A DNA stretch of 64,000 nucleotides from Chitinophaga sp. CB10 (GCA_001870995.2 MLAV02000011.1:62001-126000), one strand, 5' to 3'; counted from the stretch's first letter, positions 26,861 to 35,758 are shown. Notes: a model not told the origin generated them from the letters alone. Translations and numbers: made by a program.

Positions 26861-27859
26861 ATGCAGTACAGAAAACTCGGAAAAACAGAAGCTTCCATAT
26901 CGGCTATAGGACTGGGTTGCATGGGAATGTCATTTGCGTACGGCGATCCGCAGGAGATTGCCGCCAATGAACATGAATCACTGGCTACGCTGGAACTTGC
27001 GCTGGAGTTAGGCGTTAACTTTTGGGATACCGCCGACATGTATGGCCAGGGCGCAAATGAAGTGTTACTATCCAAGATACTCGCCACCAAAAGGGACAAA
27101 GTTTTTCTTGCCACCAAATTTGGCTTCCGCTTCAACGAAGATAATTCCTATTACTTCGACGGATCGCCTAAATACCTCAAACAAGCCTGTGAAGCCAGTT
27201 TGAAAAGACTGGGCACAGACGTGATCGATCTCTATTATGCACACCGCATCGATGATAAAGTACCGGTAGAAGACATGGTGGGCGCCATGGCTGAACTGGT
27301 AAAAGAAGGAAAAGTGCGTTATCTCGGACTTTCTGAAGCGAGTGCCGCTTCCATCCGTAAGGCATACGCTGTTCATCCGATCGCAGCTTTGCAGACAGAG
27401 TACTCTCTTTTCAGCAGAGATGTGGAAGGCGACATCCTGAATACTACCCGGGAACTGGGCGTTTCACTGGTAGCTTACAGTCCGCTGGGCCGCGGTATGA
27501 GTACGGGCACTCTTACCAGCGCAGGCCAGCTGGCAGATGGCGATTTCAGAAAAAATCTGCCTCGTTTTCAGGGTGGCAACTTCGAACAGAACCTGCAAAC
27601 AGTAGAAGCGCTGGGCGCTTTCGCAAAAAGCAAGGGTATCACCACCGGACAGCTCTCACTCGCATGGCTGCTGGCACAGGGCGATGACATCATCCCCATC
27701 CCAGGCACCAAACGCAGAAAGTATCTGCAGGAGAATGCTGCCGCTGCTGATATTCAGCTGGATGCACAGGATCTGGCATCCATTGAAGCCATACTCCAAA
27801 AAAACCAGGTTGCCGGCGAACGTTATTCGGAAGGCGGCATGCAACTGGTAAACAGATAA
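26861..27859 (+). CDS. Aldo/keto reductase
   Basis: NADPH-dependent (alpha/beta)8-barrel oxidoreductase acting on aldehydes or ketones; 332 aa. Seen: QYRKLGKTEASISAIGLGCMGMS opening, the tetrad Asp in DTADMYG (D56, Y61), Lys in FLATKFGF (about K86) and His in YYAHRID, and cofactor segments LSEASAASIRKA and IPIPGTKRRKYLQENAAA. I use the ATG at this position; the frame runs 24 bases further to a TTG that lies inside a TAAATTTG box (26832-26839), which makes the longer form unlikely. Its position behind the AraC gene suggests it is a target of that regulator (inferred). Confidence 0.94.
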   Translation: MQYRKLGKTEASISAIGLGCMGMSFAYGDPQEIAANEHESLATLELALELGVNFWDTADMYGQGANEVLLSKILATKRDKVFLATKFGFRFNEDNSYYFDGSPKYLKQACEASLKRLGTDVIDLYYAHRIDDKVPVEDMVGAMAELVKEGKVRYLGLSEASAASIRKAYAVHPIAALQTEYSLFSRDVEGDILNTTRELGVSLVAYSPLGRGMSTGTLTSAGQLADGDFRKNLPRFQGGNFEQNLQTVEALGAFAKSKGITTGQLSLAWLLAQGDDIIPIPGTKRRKYLQENAAAADIQLDAQDLASIEAILQKNQVAGERYSEGGMQLVNR

Positions 27860-27886
27860 GGTTTAGTTAAAAAAGCAAATACGAAA

Positions 27887-27912
27887 AAGGGGCTGATGTT
27901 TATCAGCCCCTT
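27887..27912. terminator. Bidirectional terminator between aldo/keto reductase and SUI1 genes
   Basis: AAGGGGCTGAT/ATCAGCCCCTT stem, tetraloop, A-run before and T-rich tail after; serves the converging transcripts. Confidence 0.85.
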
Positions 27913-27935
27913 GTGTTTATTTAGTTTTTTACCGC

Positions 27936-28271
27936 TTATTTAGCTTTCTTATAGCCCCAGTCCTGCAACCATTTCAGGACTTTTTCCCGGTAATCTCCCT
28001 GGATGAGGATGATCCCGTCTTTTACGCTGCCGCCGGTACCACACTTGGTTTTCAGCTCCTTTCCCAGTTTTTCCAGGTCTTCTTCCTTTCCTGCAAAGCC
28101 CTCTACGATGGTTACCACTTTGCCGGCGCGTTGTTTGGTATCCAGCTTTACCTTCAGCAACTGGCTGGCAGGAGGGAGGGTTTCCACTTCTTCCTGCTGC
28201 TCCGGTTCAAAGGAAAAATTAGGGTCTGTTGAGTACACCATACCACTATTGTTTGCTTTCTTTTTAGACAT
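27936..28271 (-). CDS. SUI1/eIF1-like translation factor (YciH family)
   Basis: 111-aa protein with a C-terminal SUI1 domain (about 45-108): KQRAGKVVTIVEGFAGKEEDLE, LKTKCGTGGSVKDGIILIQGDY, VLKWLQDWGYKKA. Bacterial relatives are thought to tune initiation fidelity, but the role is not settled. The N-terminal 40 residues are Glu-rich linker. It lies 19 bp after the lipid kinase gene and is the last gene of the nadC run. Confidence 0.9.
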   Translation of the reverse strand: MSKKKANNSGMVYSTDPNFSFEPEQQEEVETLPPASQLLKVKLDTKQRAGKVVTIVEGFAGKEEDLEKLGKELKTKCGTGGSVKDGIILIQGDYREKVLKWLQDWGYKKAK

Positions 28272-28290
28272 CTTCCCAACATTTTAAGCG

Positions 28291-29169
28291 TTATGAATTA
28301 ACAATTACCCGGATGGCTTTTTCCTGCACCCGCAGTTTTACTTCGTTGCCGGTGAAAGGAACGGCGTCCCCGTCGACCTGCAGGAATTGCAGGCTATTAC
28401 CGGCAATGGTAATTGTTTTACCTGTATAATGTTTAAGATAACGTGTTTTATCAATATTTCCCCGAAGAGAATGTAAACTAACGGGAATCAGGTCCAGGAA
28501 TTTTACCGGCGGCATGATACAGAGGTCCAGCATACCGTCGAAAACACTGGCGTTGGGCGCGAGTTTGAACTCGTAGCCGAACTGGTTGCCATTGGCAACG
28601 GTGAGCAGGAAGGCTTTTTCCTGCAGCCGGTTACCGTCGATATGGATGGTATAGGCGTCCGGCTGGTAGCTGTTGAAGCGTTGGATGACGAGTTTGGCGT
28701 AGCCGTACAGGCCGCGTTTGGTGGTGTGCCTGAACTCTTCCGCTACCAGGGCGTCGAAGCCAACGCCGGCATTGCTGAGGAAGAGGTGTTCGTTGGCGTA
28801 GCCTACGTCCATAGCCTGCTGTTGGTCCGCCACGATGAGTTGCATGGCTTTATTTACGTCCAGCGGGATTTTCAGGGCTCTGGCCAAACCGTTGCCACTG
28901 CCCAGGGGGATGATGGCGAGGGCGGTATTTGAGCCTACGAGGCCCTGTGCAATTTCATTGATGGAGCCGTCGCCGCCTACGGCCACCACGGTATGAACGC
29001 CGTTTTTCACCGCTTCTTCCGCCAGGTCCTTACCATGGCCGAGGTAGGCCAGGTGGGTGATCTCCACGTTATAGGCGTTGGCAGGGAAGTGCCGGGCGAT
29101 AGCGCCATCGAGTCGCTTCTGCCTGTCGGTGCCGGCTTTCCGGTTGATGATAAATAGAATCTTTTTCAA
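28291..29169 (-). CDS. Diacylglycerol kinase-family lipid kinase (YegS/BmrU-like)
   Basis: 292-aa cytoplasmic kinase. Seen: FIINRKAGT opening, the nucleotide-binding VVAVGGDGSINEIAQGL (GGDGS at 65-69, usual form GGDGT), LAIIPLGSGNGLARAL and LFLSNAGVGFDALV, in the order of the DAGK catalytic domain, then a beta-sandwich C-terminal domain. Substrate (diacylglycerol, phosphatidylglycerol or a sphingoid base, the last plausible for a sphingolipid-making Bacteroidota) cannot be decided here. It sits 9 bp after nadC. Confidence 0.9.
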   Translation of the reverse strand: MKKILFIINRKAGTDRQKRLDGAIARHFPANAYNVEITHLAYLGHGKDLAEEAVKNGVHTVVAVGGDGSINEIAQGLVGSNTALAIIPLGSGNGLARALKIPLDVNKAMQLIVADQQQAMDVGYANEHLFLSNAGVGFDALVAEEFRHTTKRGLYGYAKLVIQRFNSYQPDAYTIHIDGNRLQEKAFLLTVANGNQFGYEFKLAPNASVFDGMLDLCIMPPVKFLDLIPVSLHSLRGNIDKTRYLKHYTGKTITIAGNSLQFLQVDGDAVPFTGNEVKLRVQEKAIRVIVNS

Positions 29170-29178
29170 TATAGCGGT

Positions 29179-30030
29179 TTATAGAATAATTGCTTTCAGG
29201 CTGAAGTCCAGGCTCACGGCGTGATGAATAATAGCGCCGACGGAGATGAAGTCCACCCCGGTTTTTGCATACTCCTCGATGGTATCGAGGTTGATACCGC
29301 CGGAGGCTTCTGTTTCTACCCGGCCGTTGATCAGCTTCATGGCTTCAACAATCTGGTCGGGCGTAAAGTTATCCAGCATGATACGGTCCACATGGCCTAC
29401 GGCCAGGGCTTCCCTAACATCTTCCAGGTTCCGGGTTTCTACTTCTATTTTCAGGGGGAGATGTTTTTGCTGCAGGTAAGCTACTGTTTTCGTAACGGCA
29501 GCGGTGATCCCGCCGGAAAAGTCGATGTGATTATCCTTCAGCATTATCATATCGTACAATCCCATGCGATGGTTTACCCCACCGCCAATGCGCACGGCTT
29601 CTTTTTCCAGCATGCGGAAATTGGGCGTGGTCTTGCGGGTATCGAGGATGCGGGTATGGTAGCCTTTCAGTTTTTCTGTGTACTGATGGGTGAGGGTGGC
29701 GATACCGCTCATGCGCTGCATGCAGTTGAGTACGAGGCGCTCGCCCATGAGCAGGGTATGTACGGCGGCATTCACTTCGAATGCCACTTCCCCGGCTTTC
29801 ATGGGATCTCCGTCCTTTTTAAAAGGGGTGAAAACGGTGAACATATCCAGCCATTTGAAAATAGCTTCCGCTACTTCCATCCCGGCGAGTATGCCATCTT
29901 CTTTTATTTTGAGCCTGGCGCTCCCTTTGGCATCGGCAGGGATGCTCGCCAGCGTGGAGTGGTCGCCTGTTCCGATGTCTTCTGCCAACGCGCTTCTGAT
30001 AAATGCGTTGAGCGCTTCCTGGTCTAACAT
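29179..30030 (-). CDS. nadC: Nicotinate-nucleotide pyrophosphorylase (carboxylating)
   Basis: Quinolinate phosphoribosyltransferase that makes nicotinate mononucleotide in de novo NAD synthesis. Seen: ALAEDIGTGDHSTLASIP, LNCMQRMSGIATLT, LDTRKTTPNFRMLEKEAVRIGGGVNHRMGLYDMIMLKDNHI, KIEVETRNLEDV, IMLDNFTPDQI and EASGGINLDTI, the complete quinolinate and PRPP site set. I start at the ATG giving MLDQEALN (283 aa); a 42-base upstream extension would run into the terminator of the preceding gene. First of nadC-kinase-SUI1. nadA and nadB are not in the window. Confidence 0.95.
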   Translation of the reverse strand: MLDQEALNAFIRSALAEDIGTGDHSTLASIPADAKGSARLKIKEDGILAGMEVAEAIFKWLDMFTVFTPFKKDGDPMKAGEVAFEVNAAVHTLLMGERLVLNCMQRMSGIATLTHQYTEKLKGYHTRILDTRKTTPNFRMLEKEAVRIGGGVNHRMGLYDMIMLKDNHIDFSGGITAAVTKTVAYLQQKHLPLKIEVETRNLEDVREALAVGHVDRIMLDNFTPDQIVEAMKLINGRVETEASGGINLDTIEEYAKTGVDFISVGAIIHHAVSLDFSLKAIIL

Positions 30031-30081
30031 ACGCTTAATTTTTAGGTGCTTTCTTGCCCGCAAGATGCGCAAAAATAAAAA

Positions 30082-30107
30082 GTGCCCCGCATTTTATTGC
30101 GGGGCAC
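30082..30107 (-). terminator. Intrinsic terminator after the DUF4783 gene
   Basis: GTGCCCCGC/GCGGGGCAC stem with an 8-nt loop and a TTTTTATTTTT tail on the minus strand. Confidence 0.88.
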
Positions 30108-30141
30108 GCGGGGTTTTTCAACTAATTTATGTGTTGTACAT

Positions 30142-30552
30142 CTATTTGTTCTCGAAACGGAGTTCATTTAACACCATAGAGTTACCTTTCTTCTGCAAGA
30201 AGAAGGACAGGCGGTAAGAGCCTCCGGAAGTGGTCAGGTTACCAATACCGAAACGGGAACCGTCCCCACCCTGGTGGACCAGCTCAAAGGCTTTCACCTG
30301 GTTTTTTGCAAAGAAATCCTTTAAAATAATCTCAGCCTGAGCTTTACTGTAGGAATTGGATTTTCCTGCGATGTTGATTTCTACGTTCGCATCCAGGTAA
30401 CGGGATAAGCCATTCACATCTCCCTGTTTGATAGCTCCCACAACATCTTCAAAAGGCCCCGCTACTGAAACTTCATACGAGCTTGCCGACAGCGTAAATG
30501 CTGAAATAACTCCTCCCAACAATATCCCCAGCACAATCAAAAGCTTTTTCAT
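30142..30552 (-). CDS. DUF4783 family exported protein
   Basis: 136 aa. Seen: signal peptide (about 1-23, MKKLLIVLGILLGGVISAF), then a small alpha+beta domain resembling an NTF2-like fold (AIKQGDVNGLSRYLDANVEI, ILKDFFAKNQVKAFELVHQG, YRLSFFLQKKGNSMVLNELRFE). The family is confined to Bacteroidota and has no assigned function. It stands alone between a terminator and the divergent gpmI, so context gives no clue to its role. Confidence 0.8.
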   Translation of the reverse strand: MKKLLIVLGILLGGVISAFTLSASSYEVSVAGPFEDVVGAIKQGDVNGLSRYLDANVEINIAGKSNSYSKAQAEIILKDFFAKNQVKAFELVHQGGDGSRFGIGNLTTSGGSYRLSFFLQKKGNSMVLNELRFENK

Positions 30553-30757
30553 TGTCAGTTATTTAATTAAAAATGTGATTTTTCCAACTCAAATTAAAAG
30601 CTAAAACTATGCCAAAGGCCCTGTAAGTCAACAAAATCCCACCATCGTGGTAGGTATTAATCCGGTAACCATTTCATCTCATTTATATATCATTAAAAAC
30701 ATATATATAAATACCGTATAAAACCCTGCCCGCTTATCATGTTAACGGAACGTGAAA

Positions 30758-30765
30758 TACCTTTG
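30758..30765 (+). promoter_or_regulatory. -7 box upstream of gpmI
   Basis: TACCTTTG, a perfect TAnnTTTG, placing the start near 30772 and giving a leader of about 80 nt. No clear -33 TTG. The remaining 200 bp towards the DUF4783 gene are AT-rich with nothing else I recognise. Confidence 0.45.
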
Positions 30766-30850
30766 TGCCCGAAATATTTAGAAAGTATTTCAACGCAATA
30801 TGAGTATTTTCACCCCCCGGGAACAAATTTAAAAATAACCTTAATAGGAT

Positions 30851-32374
30851 ATGGAAAAGAAAAGAGCCATTCTCGTCATCATGGATGGATGGGGCGAAGG
30901 TAAAGTACCTTCTGCAGATGCCATTGCAAACGCTAAGACACCTTTTGTAAGCAGCTTATATAACAAATACCCGCATAGCCACCTGGTTACCTGCGGTGAA
31001 GACGTGGGTTTACCGGAAGGGCAGATGGGTAACTCCGAAGTGGGGCACCTCAACATCGGCGCCGGCCGCATCGTGTACCAGGAACTGCAACGCATCAACG
31101 TAGCGATCCGTGAAGGAGAACTGGCGAAAAACCAGGTGTTGCTCGACACCCTGGCGCATGCTAAAAACAATAACAAGGCTTTACACCTCATCGGCCTCGT
31201 GAGCGACGGGGGCGTACACTCTCATATCAGCCACCTAAAAGCATTGACAGACATTGCCAAAGCTAACGGCGTGGAAAAAGTATTTATCCATGCCTTCACC
31301 GATGGCCGGGATACCGATCCAAAGAGCGGGCTGGGCTACCTGGAAGACCTCAGCGCTCACCTGAAAACATCCGTAGGGCAGATTGCCACTATTACCGGCC
31401 GTTACTACGCGATGGACCGCGATAAACGCTGGGAACGCGTACAACTGGCCTACGATGCGCTGGTAAAAGGCATCGGCGCGCCTACGGAGGATGTGATCAC
31501 CGCTGTAAAAGCTTCTTACGCGGAAGGCGTAACGGACGAATTTATCAAACCTATCATCGCTACGAACGCGGAAGGCCAGCCGCTGACCACGATCCAGGAG
31601 GGGGACGCCGTGCTTTGCTTTAACTTCCGCACGGACCGCTGCCGCGAAATCACACAGGTACTCAGCCAGCAGGAATTCCCTGAATTCGGCATGAAACCGC
31701 TGGACCTGTACTATACCACCATGACTGAATATGACAAAACCTTTAAGAATGTACACGTTATCTTCGAAAACGATAACCTGAACATGACCCTTGGCGAAGT
31801 CATCTTCAACCATGGCCTGAAACAGATACGTATAGCCGAAACGGAAAAATACCCGCACGTTTCCTTCTTCTTCTCCGGCGGCCGGGAAAAAGAATTCGAG
31901 GGTGAACGCCGCCTCATGGCGCCTTCTCCGAAAGTAGCCACGTACGACCTGAAGCCTGAAATGAGCGCCAACGAAATTACGGATATGATTGTACCGGAGC
32001 TGGAAAGCAAATCGGCCGACTTCATTGCGCTGAACTTTGCCAATGCGGACATGGTGGGCCATACCGGCGTATTTGAGGCCGCGGTAAAAGCGGTGGAAAC
32101 GGTAGACCGTTGCGTGGAACGCGTGGTAACTGCCGCACTGGCCAGCGATTATGTAGTATTCCTGACTGCCGACCACGGCAACGCGGACTTCATGATCAAC
32201 GAGGATGGAACGCCTAATACTGCACATACGTTAAACCTCGTACCGTTCTTCATTATCAGCAAGGATTTCCAGGGTAAGGTAAAAGACGGTAAACTCGGCG
32301 ATATTGCTCCTACCATTCTGCATTTCATGGGGTTACCCATCCCGGCGGAAATGACCGGAAATTTATTGGTGTAA
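30851..32374 (+). CDS. gpmI: 2,3-bisphosphoglycerate-independent phosphoglycerate mutase
   Basis: Interconverts 3- and 2-phosphoglycerate in glycolysis using two Mn ions and a phosphoserine. Seen: MDGWGEG (D12), the nucleophile in QMGNSEVGHLNIGAGR (S62), HAFTDGRDTDPKSG, ITGRYYAMDRDKRW, NFRTDRCREI and a C-terminal metal site TADHGNADFM. 507 aa is the normal length. Single gene followed by its own terminator. Confidence 0.97.
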   Translation: MEKKRAILVIMDGWGEGKVPSADAIANAKTPFVSSLYNKYPHSHLVTCGEDVGLPEGQMGNSEVGHLNIGAGRIVYQELQRINVAIREGELAKNQVLLDTLAHAKNNNKALHLIGLVSDGGVHSHISHLKALTDIAKANGVEKVFIHAFTDGRDTDPKSGLGYLEDLSAHLKTSVGQIATITGRYYAMDRDKRWERVQLAYDALVKGIGAPTEDVITAVKASYAEGVTDEFIKPIIATNAEGQPLTTIQEGDAVLCFNFRTDRCREITQVLSQQEFPEFGMKPLDLYYTTMTEYDKTFKNVHVIFENDNLNMTLGEVIFNHGLKQIRIAETEKYPHVSFFFSGGREKEFEGERRLMAPSPKVATYDLKPEMSANEITDMIVPELESKSADFIALNFANADMVGHTGVFEAAVKAVETVDRCVERVVTAALASDYVVFLTADHGNADFMINEDGTPNTAHTLNLVPFFIISKDFQGKVKDGKLGDIAPTILHFMGLPIPAEMTGNLLV

Positions 32375-32399
32375 TATTTTATATTTTTTCGCATTATTT

Positions 32400-32431
32400 G
32401 AAGGTTGTCGCATACATTTGTGACAACCTTC
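32400..32431 (+). terminator. Intrinsic terminator after gpmI
   Basis: GAAGGTTGTC/GACAACCTTC with a 12-nt loop and TTTATT tail, 26 bp past the stop. Confidence 0.8.
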
Positions 32432-32638
32432 TTTATTGTAAAACCCCGGTACTGGCCAACTTTACAAGGTACTAGATAAATAAACGATCCTTTTTTCTGA
32501 TACCCTGTAACATTTGATCATTCACTGACGTTTAATAGCTACAAACCGATTACAATGCAGTCTACATGACTGATATTCATATTTTTAGTGCTCTCGACAG
32601 ATTTGCTCATGCATCGATGCGCCGTTTTTACGGCGCAT
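32432..32638 (+). other. Gene-free stretch ending in an orphan terminator (possible small RNA)
   Basis: After the gpmI terminator there are about 185 bp without an open frame, then a strong second terminator (ATGCGCCGT/ACGGCGCAT, tetranucleotide loop, six or more Ts) at 32617-32638. No protein gene lies between the two terminators, so the second one needs another source transcript, such as a small RNA. A GCATCGATGC palindrome sits at the base of the stem. I find no clean promoter at the expected place, so this is tentative. Confidence 0.35.
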
Positions 32639-32673
32639 TTTTTATGCCCCCTGATAAGTGTTAATTTTGCAGT

Positions 32674-33258
32674 ATGAGGAACCACCCGGCATTCATTTTA
32701 CTGGCATCTATGCTGGCATTTACCGCCTGCAGTCAAATAAAAAACAAACCCGTTACAGGGCAACCTGATAAATTTATCGATCTCCCCGGCTATTTTAAAT
32801 CGGAAGAAAAACTGCTGGTACAGTCGGGCAGCGCCATGGAAAAGACCGTGCTGCTCAACGGGCAGGCGGCGAAGTCCACCTTCGACAGTAAGGACTCCAA
32901 TGCAGTACAGCACCTGCTGAAGCCTTTCCTGGACATCGACCTGAATAAGCCCTCCCTGCGCGACGCGTACGATACCACGACGCTGGCCGATCCGTTTTCC
33001 GGCCGGAAGTCCGTCATCTACAAATCAAAGGGAGCGCAAACCAGCCCGGAAGAAATTACCATGGAGGTGGACAAGCATGGCACCATCCAACAGGTGACCG
33101 TACAGTCCTATACTTCCAACCTTGTGTATGAATACAGGGAACACCTGGTTTACCAGCGGGGGAAATCTATTCTCATTAATACCTACCAGAAAATCGCCTT
33201 TCTTTCGCCGAAAGAAGTGGAAATATCAGTTAAAGCGGTAGCTAAAAATCAGCTATAA
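32674..33258 (+). CDS. Lipoprotein of unknown function upstream of uvrC
   Basis: 194 aa with a lipoprotein signal (FTAC, Cys about 19). The mature part starts KNKPVTGQPDKFIDLPGYFKSEEKLL, has KGAQTSPEEITMEVDKHGTIQQVTV and ends in beta strands; I recognise no family motif. A TAATTTTG box ends 4 bases before the ATG, so the mRNA is probably leaderless. It lies 2 bp before uvrC and is presumably cotranscribed with it, which does not imply a repair role because the product is exported. Confidence 0.78.
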   Translation: MRNHPAFILLASMLAFTACSQIKNKPVTGQPDKFIDLPGYFKSEEKLLVQSGSAMEKTVLLNGQAAKSTFDSKDSNAVQHLLKPFLDIDLNKPSLRDAYDTTTLADPFSGRKSVIYKSKGAQTSPEEITMEVDKHGTIQQVTVQSYTSNLVYEYREHLVYQRGKSILINTYQKIAFLSPKEVEISVKAVAKNQL

Positions 33259-33260
33259 TC

Positions 33261-35114
33261 ATGACGGGAGCAGAATTTCAAAGCATTTCACACACGATAC
33301 CGGTACAGGCAGGTATTTACAAATACTACGACGAGCATGGCACTTTGTTGTATGTGGGAAAGGCCAAAAGCCTCCGCAAACGTGTCAGCTCCTATTTCGT
33401 AAAAAACCATGACAATTATAAAACGAGGAAACTCGTTGAACATATCCACCATATCGAGTTTACCATTGTAGACTCCGAACAGGATGCGTTCCTGCTGGAG
33501 AACTCCCTGATCAAGCAGTTCCAGCCGAAATACAACATCAACCTCAAGGACGATAAAACGTATCCTTACATCGTGATCAAACACGAACCTTTCCCGCGGG
33601 TATTCCTGACCAGGAATGTGGTGAAGGACGGTAGCGAGTACCTGGGGCCGTTTACCTCCGTTGGCCGCGTGCGGGAGCTGCTGGAGATCATCAAATACAA
33701 CATTCCCCTGCGCACCTGCAATCTCAACCTTACGGAGCAGAATATACGAAAAGGGAAATTCAAGGTATGCCTGGAATACCACCTCGGCAACTGTAAAGGC
33801 CCCTGCGAGGGTTTGCAGACGGAGGAGGATTACCGGGAGAACCTCTCCCAGGTGAAAAACATCCTCAAGGGCAACCTGGCGCCGGTGATGAATCTTTTCA
33901 AGGAAGAGATGATGCATTACGCCACCAACATGGAGTTTGAAAAGGCGGAGATCATGCGCAAGAAGATCGAAAGTCTGCGCGCCTACTCGGCTAAATCCAC
34001 CATTGTAAACACCCGCCTCGGCAACCTGGACGTATTCAGCATCATCAGCGAAGGCAACCACGCCTATGTGAACTACCTGCGCATCCTGAACGGCACTATT
34101 GCCGACACGAAAACCGTTACCCTGGAAAAACAGCTGGAAGAAACGGAGGAAGAAGTGCTGGTATATGCCATCGCTTACCTGCGGGATGTGTTTAAAAGTG
34201 TTAACAGGGAGATTATAGTGCCATTCCCGGTGGAGTACCCGGAACATGAGGTAACTCTTACCGTGCCAAAAGGAGGGGATAAGAAAAAGCTGCTGGAACT
34301 CTCCGAGAAAAACGTCAACTATTTTAAAGAAGAGCTGTACCGCAAAAAGATCCTGCACCTGGAAGGCAAGAGCGATATGGAGCGCAAGCAGGTGTTGTAC
34401 CAGCTGCAGGCCGATCTTGAATTGCCGGTGTTGCCTGTGCATATCGAGTGTTTCGATAACTCCAACTTCCAGGGCGCTTACCCGGTATCCGCCTGCGTGG
34501 TGTTTAAAGACGGGGTGGCTTCCAAAAAAGACTACCGGCATTTTAATATCAAGACCGTTCAGGGGATCAACGACTTCGCTTCCATGACGGAGGTAGTACA
34601 CCGCCGTTACAGCCGGCTGCTGGCGGAAAACGAGCCGCTACCGCAGCTGGTGATCATCGATGGCGGTAAGGGGCAACTGGGCGCCGCTATGGAAAGCATC
34701 CGGGCGCTGAACCTGATTGGCAGTATGACGGTGGTAGGCCTGGCCAAAAATGAGGAGGAGATCTTTTTTCCCGGCGATTCCGAGAGTATCAAGCTGCCTT
34801 TCAACAGCGAAAGCCTGAAGCTGATCCGCCGCATCCGCGATGAGGTTCACCGTTTTGGGATTACCTTCCACCGGAATAAACGCTCCAAGGGCACGTTTAA
34901 AAACGAGCTGGAAGGCATCAGGGGCATCGGGCAGACAACGGCCACACAGTTACTGAAAACCTTCCGTTCCGTCAATAAAATCAAGCAGCTCTCCCAGGAC
35001 GACCTGGCGAAGGAAGTGGGCAATGCGAAAGCAAAAATCATATGGGATTATTTCCATCCCGAGGCCGGTGGCGCCAACGCTGATGTTAATACGGATGCGC
35101 CGCAGCCACAATAG
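33261..35114 (+). CDS. uvrC: Excinuclease ABC subunit UvrC
   Basis: Makes both incisions in nucleotide excision repair. Seen: N-terminal GIY-YIG nuclease (GIY 18-20, YVGKAKSLRKRV 31-41), the Cys cluster CNLNLTEQNIRKGKFKVCLEYHLGNCKGPC reduced to its Cys spacing, a UVR motif (EMMHYATNMEFEKAEIMRKKI, about 205-230), the RNase-H-like nuclease (IECFDNSNFQGAYPV, IIDGGKGQLGAA) and a C-terminal helix-hairpin-helix (IRGIGQTTATQLLKTF). 617 aa is normal. The last 9 codons overlap the convergent DinB-like gene. Confidence 0.97.
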   Translation: MTGAEFQSISHTIPVQAGIYKYYDEHGTLLYVGKAKSLRKRVSSYFVKNHDNYKTRKLVEHIHHIEFTIVDSEQDAFLLENSLIKQFQPKYNINLKDDKTYPYIVIKHEPFPRVFLTRNVVKDGSEYLGPFTSVGRVRELLEIIKYNIPLRTCNLNLTEQNIRKGKFKVCLEYHLGNCKGPCEGLQTEEDYRENLSQVKNILKGNLAPVMNLFKEEMMHYATNMEFEKAEIMRKKIESLRAYSAKSTIVNTRLGNLDVFSIISEGNHAYVNYLRILNGTIADTKTVTLEKQLEETEEEVLVYAIAYLRDVFKSVNREIIVPFPVEYPEHEVTLTVPKGGDKKKLLELSEKNVNYFKEELYRKKILHLEGKSDMERKQVLYQLQADLELPVLPVHIECFDNSNFQGAYPVSACVVFKDGVASKKDYRHFNIKTVQGINDFASMTEVVHRRYSRLLAENEPLPQLVIIDGGKGQLGAAMESIRALNLIGSMTVVGLAKNEEEIFFPGDSESIKLPFNSESLKLIRRIRDEVHRFGITFHRNKRSKGTFKNELEGIRGIGQTTATQLLKTFRSVNKIKQLSQDDLAKEVGNAKAKIIWDYFHPEAGGANADVNTDAPQPQ

Positions 35115-35670
35115 CTCTTTCCGCCTGGCGCAGGTGCCGCTGCATATGCGCGATGAGGAAGGCAAAGGTATCCCCGGCGGACATACGGATGAAGTTTGAC
35201 AGGGAAGTAGGGACTTTTACTTTTTCCAGGTTAATGCGGGTGGCTGCCACCAGCAGACTTTCCATTTCCACCTGTTGTTCAATGAATTCTTTCAGTACTT
35301 TATCCGCAGAGAGCTGGGGAACCGGCTGATGGTCCTTTGGCGCCTGCATTTTGGATTTAGGCTTACCGTTGGCATCCGGCAGCATAAGGCGGGTAAACCA
35401 GCCGCCTACCAGGCCGCTGCGAAAAGCGGCATTGGCCCTGGTTCCTTTTATGACTGCCTGTTCAATGGCTTTTCCCAATGCCGGGAGGTAGAAGCGACCG
35501 TAGGAATTCAGGTGTTCGAGGCATTGGATTGCGCTCCAGCTGCCGGGTTCCGGCTGTTGCAGCAGGGTAGCTTCCGGCTGTCCGCCGAAATGTGACTCAG
35601 CCAGGCGGCGGGCTTCCGTCACCTGGTTTTTAAGTTGTTGCAGGAATTGCTGGGAATTAACGGGGGCCAT
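35086..35670 (-). CDS. DinB-like / DUF664 four-helix protein
   Basis: 194 aa. Seen: a DinB-superfamily four-helix bundle with WSAIQCLEHLNSYGRFY (His about 53) and a C-terminal FAFLIAHMQRHLRQAERA with the HxxxH metal pair. This group includes bacillithiol transferases and DNA-damage-inducible proteins; the substrate is not evident. The 29-bp 3' overlap with uvrC is antisense and probably incidental. The next gene upstream on this strand, gldN, is separated by a terminator-like repeat that serves the gld operon. Confidence 0.82.
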   Translation of the reverse strand: MAPVNSQQFLQQLKNQVTEARRLAESHFGGQPEATLLQQPEPGSWSAIQCLEHLNSYGRFYLPALGKAIEQAVIKGTRANAAFRSGLVGGWFTRLMLPDANGKPKSKMQAPKDHQPVPQLSADKVLKEFIEQQVEMESLLVAATRINLEKVKVPTSLSNFIRMSAGDTFAFLIAHMQRHLRQAERAIVAAAHPY

Positions 35671-35700
35671 CTGCTACAATTTTCAACAAAGCTATAAAAG

Positions 35701-35731
35701 AAAAGGCAATCAGTGATACTGATTGCCTTTT
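35701..35731 (-). terminator. Terminator of the gldKLMN operon
   Basis: Fourteen-base perfect stem AAAAGGCAATCAGT/ACTGATTGCCTTTT around GAT, 28 bp past the gldN stop, with T-runs on either strand. Confidence 0.85.
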
Positions 35732-35758
35732 CTGTATGATCAAGGTCAGATGTAGCGA

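Noticed and set aside
33288..34601. 437-aa open frame opposite uvrC
   Set aside because: Shadow frame; uvrC is complete and fully conserved on the other strand.
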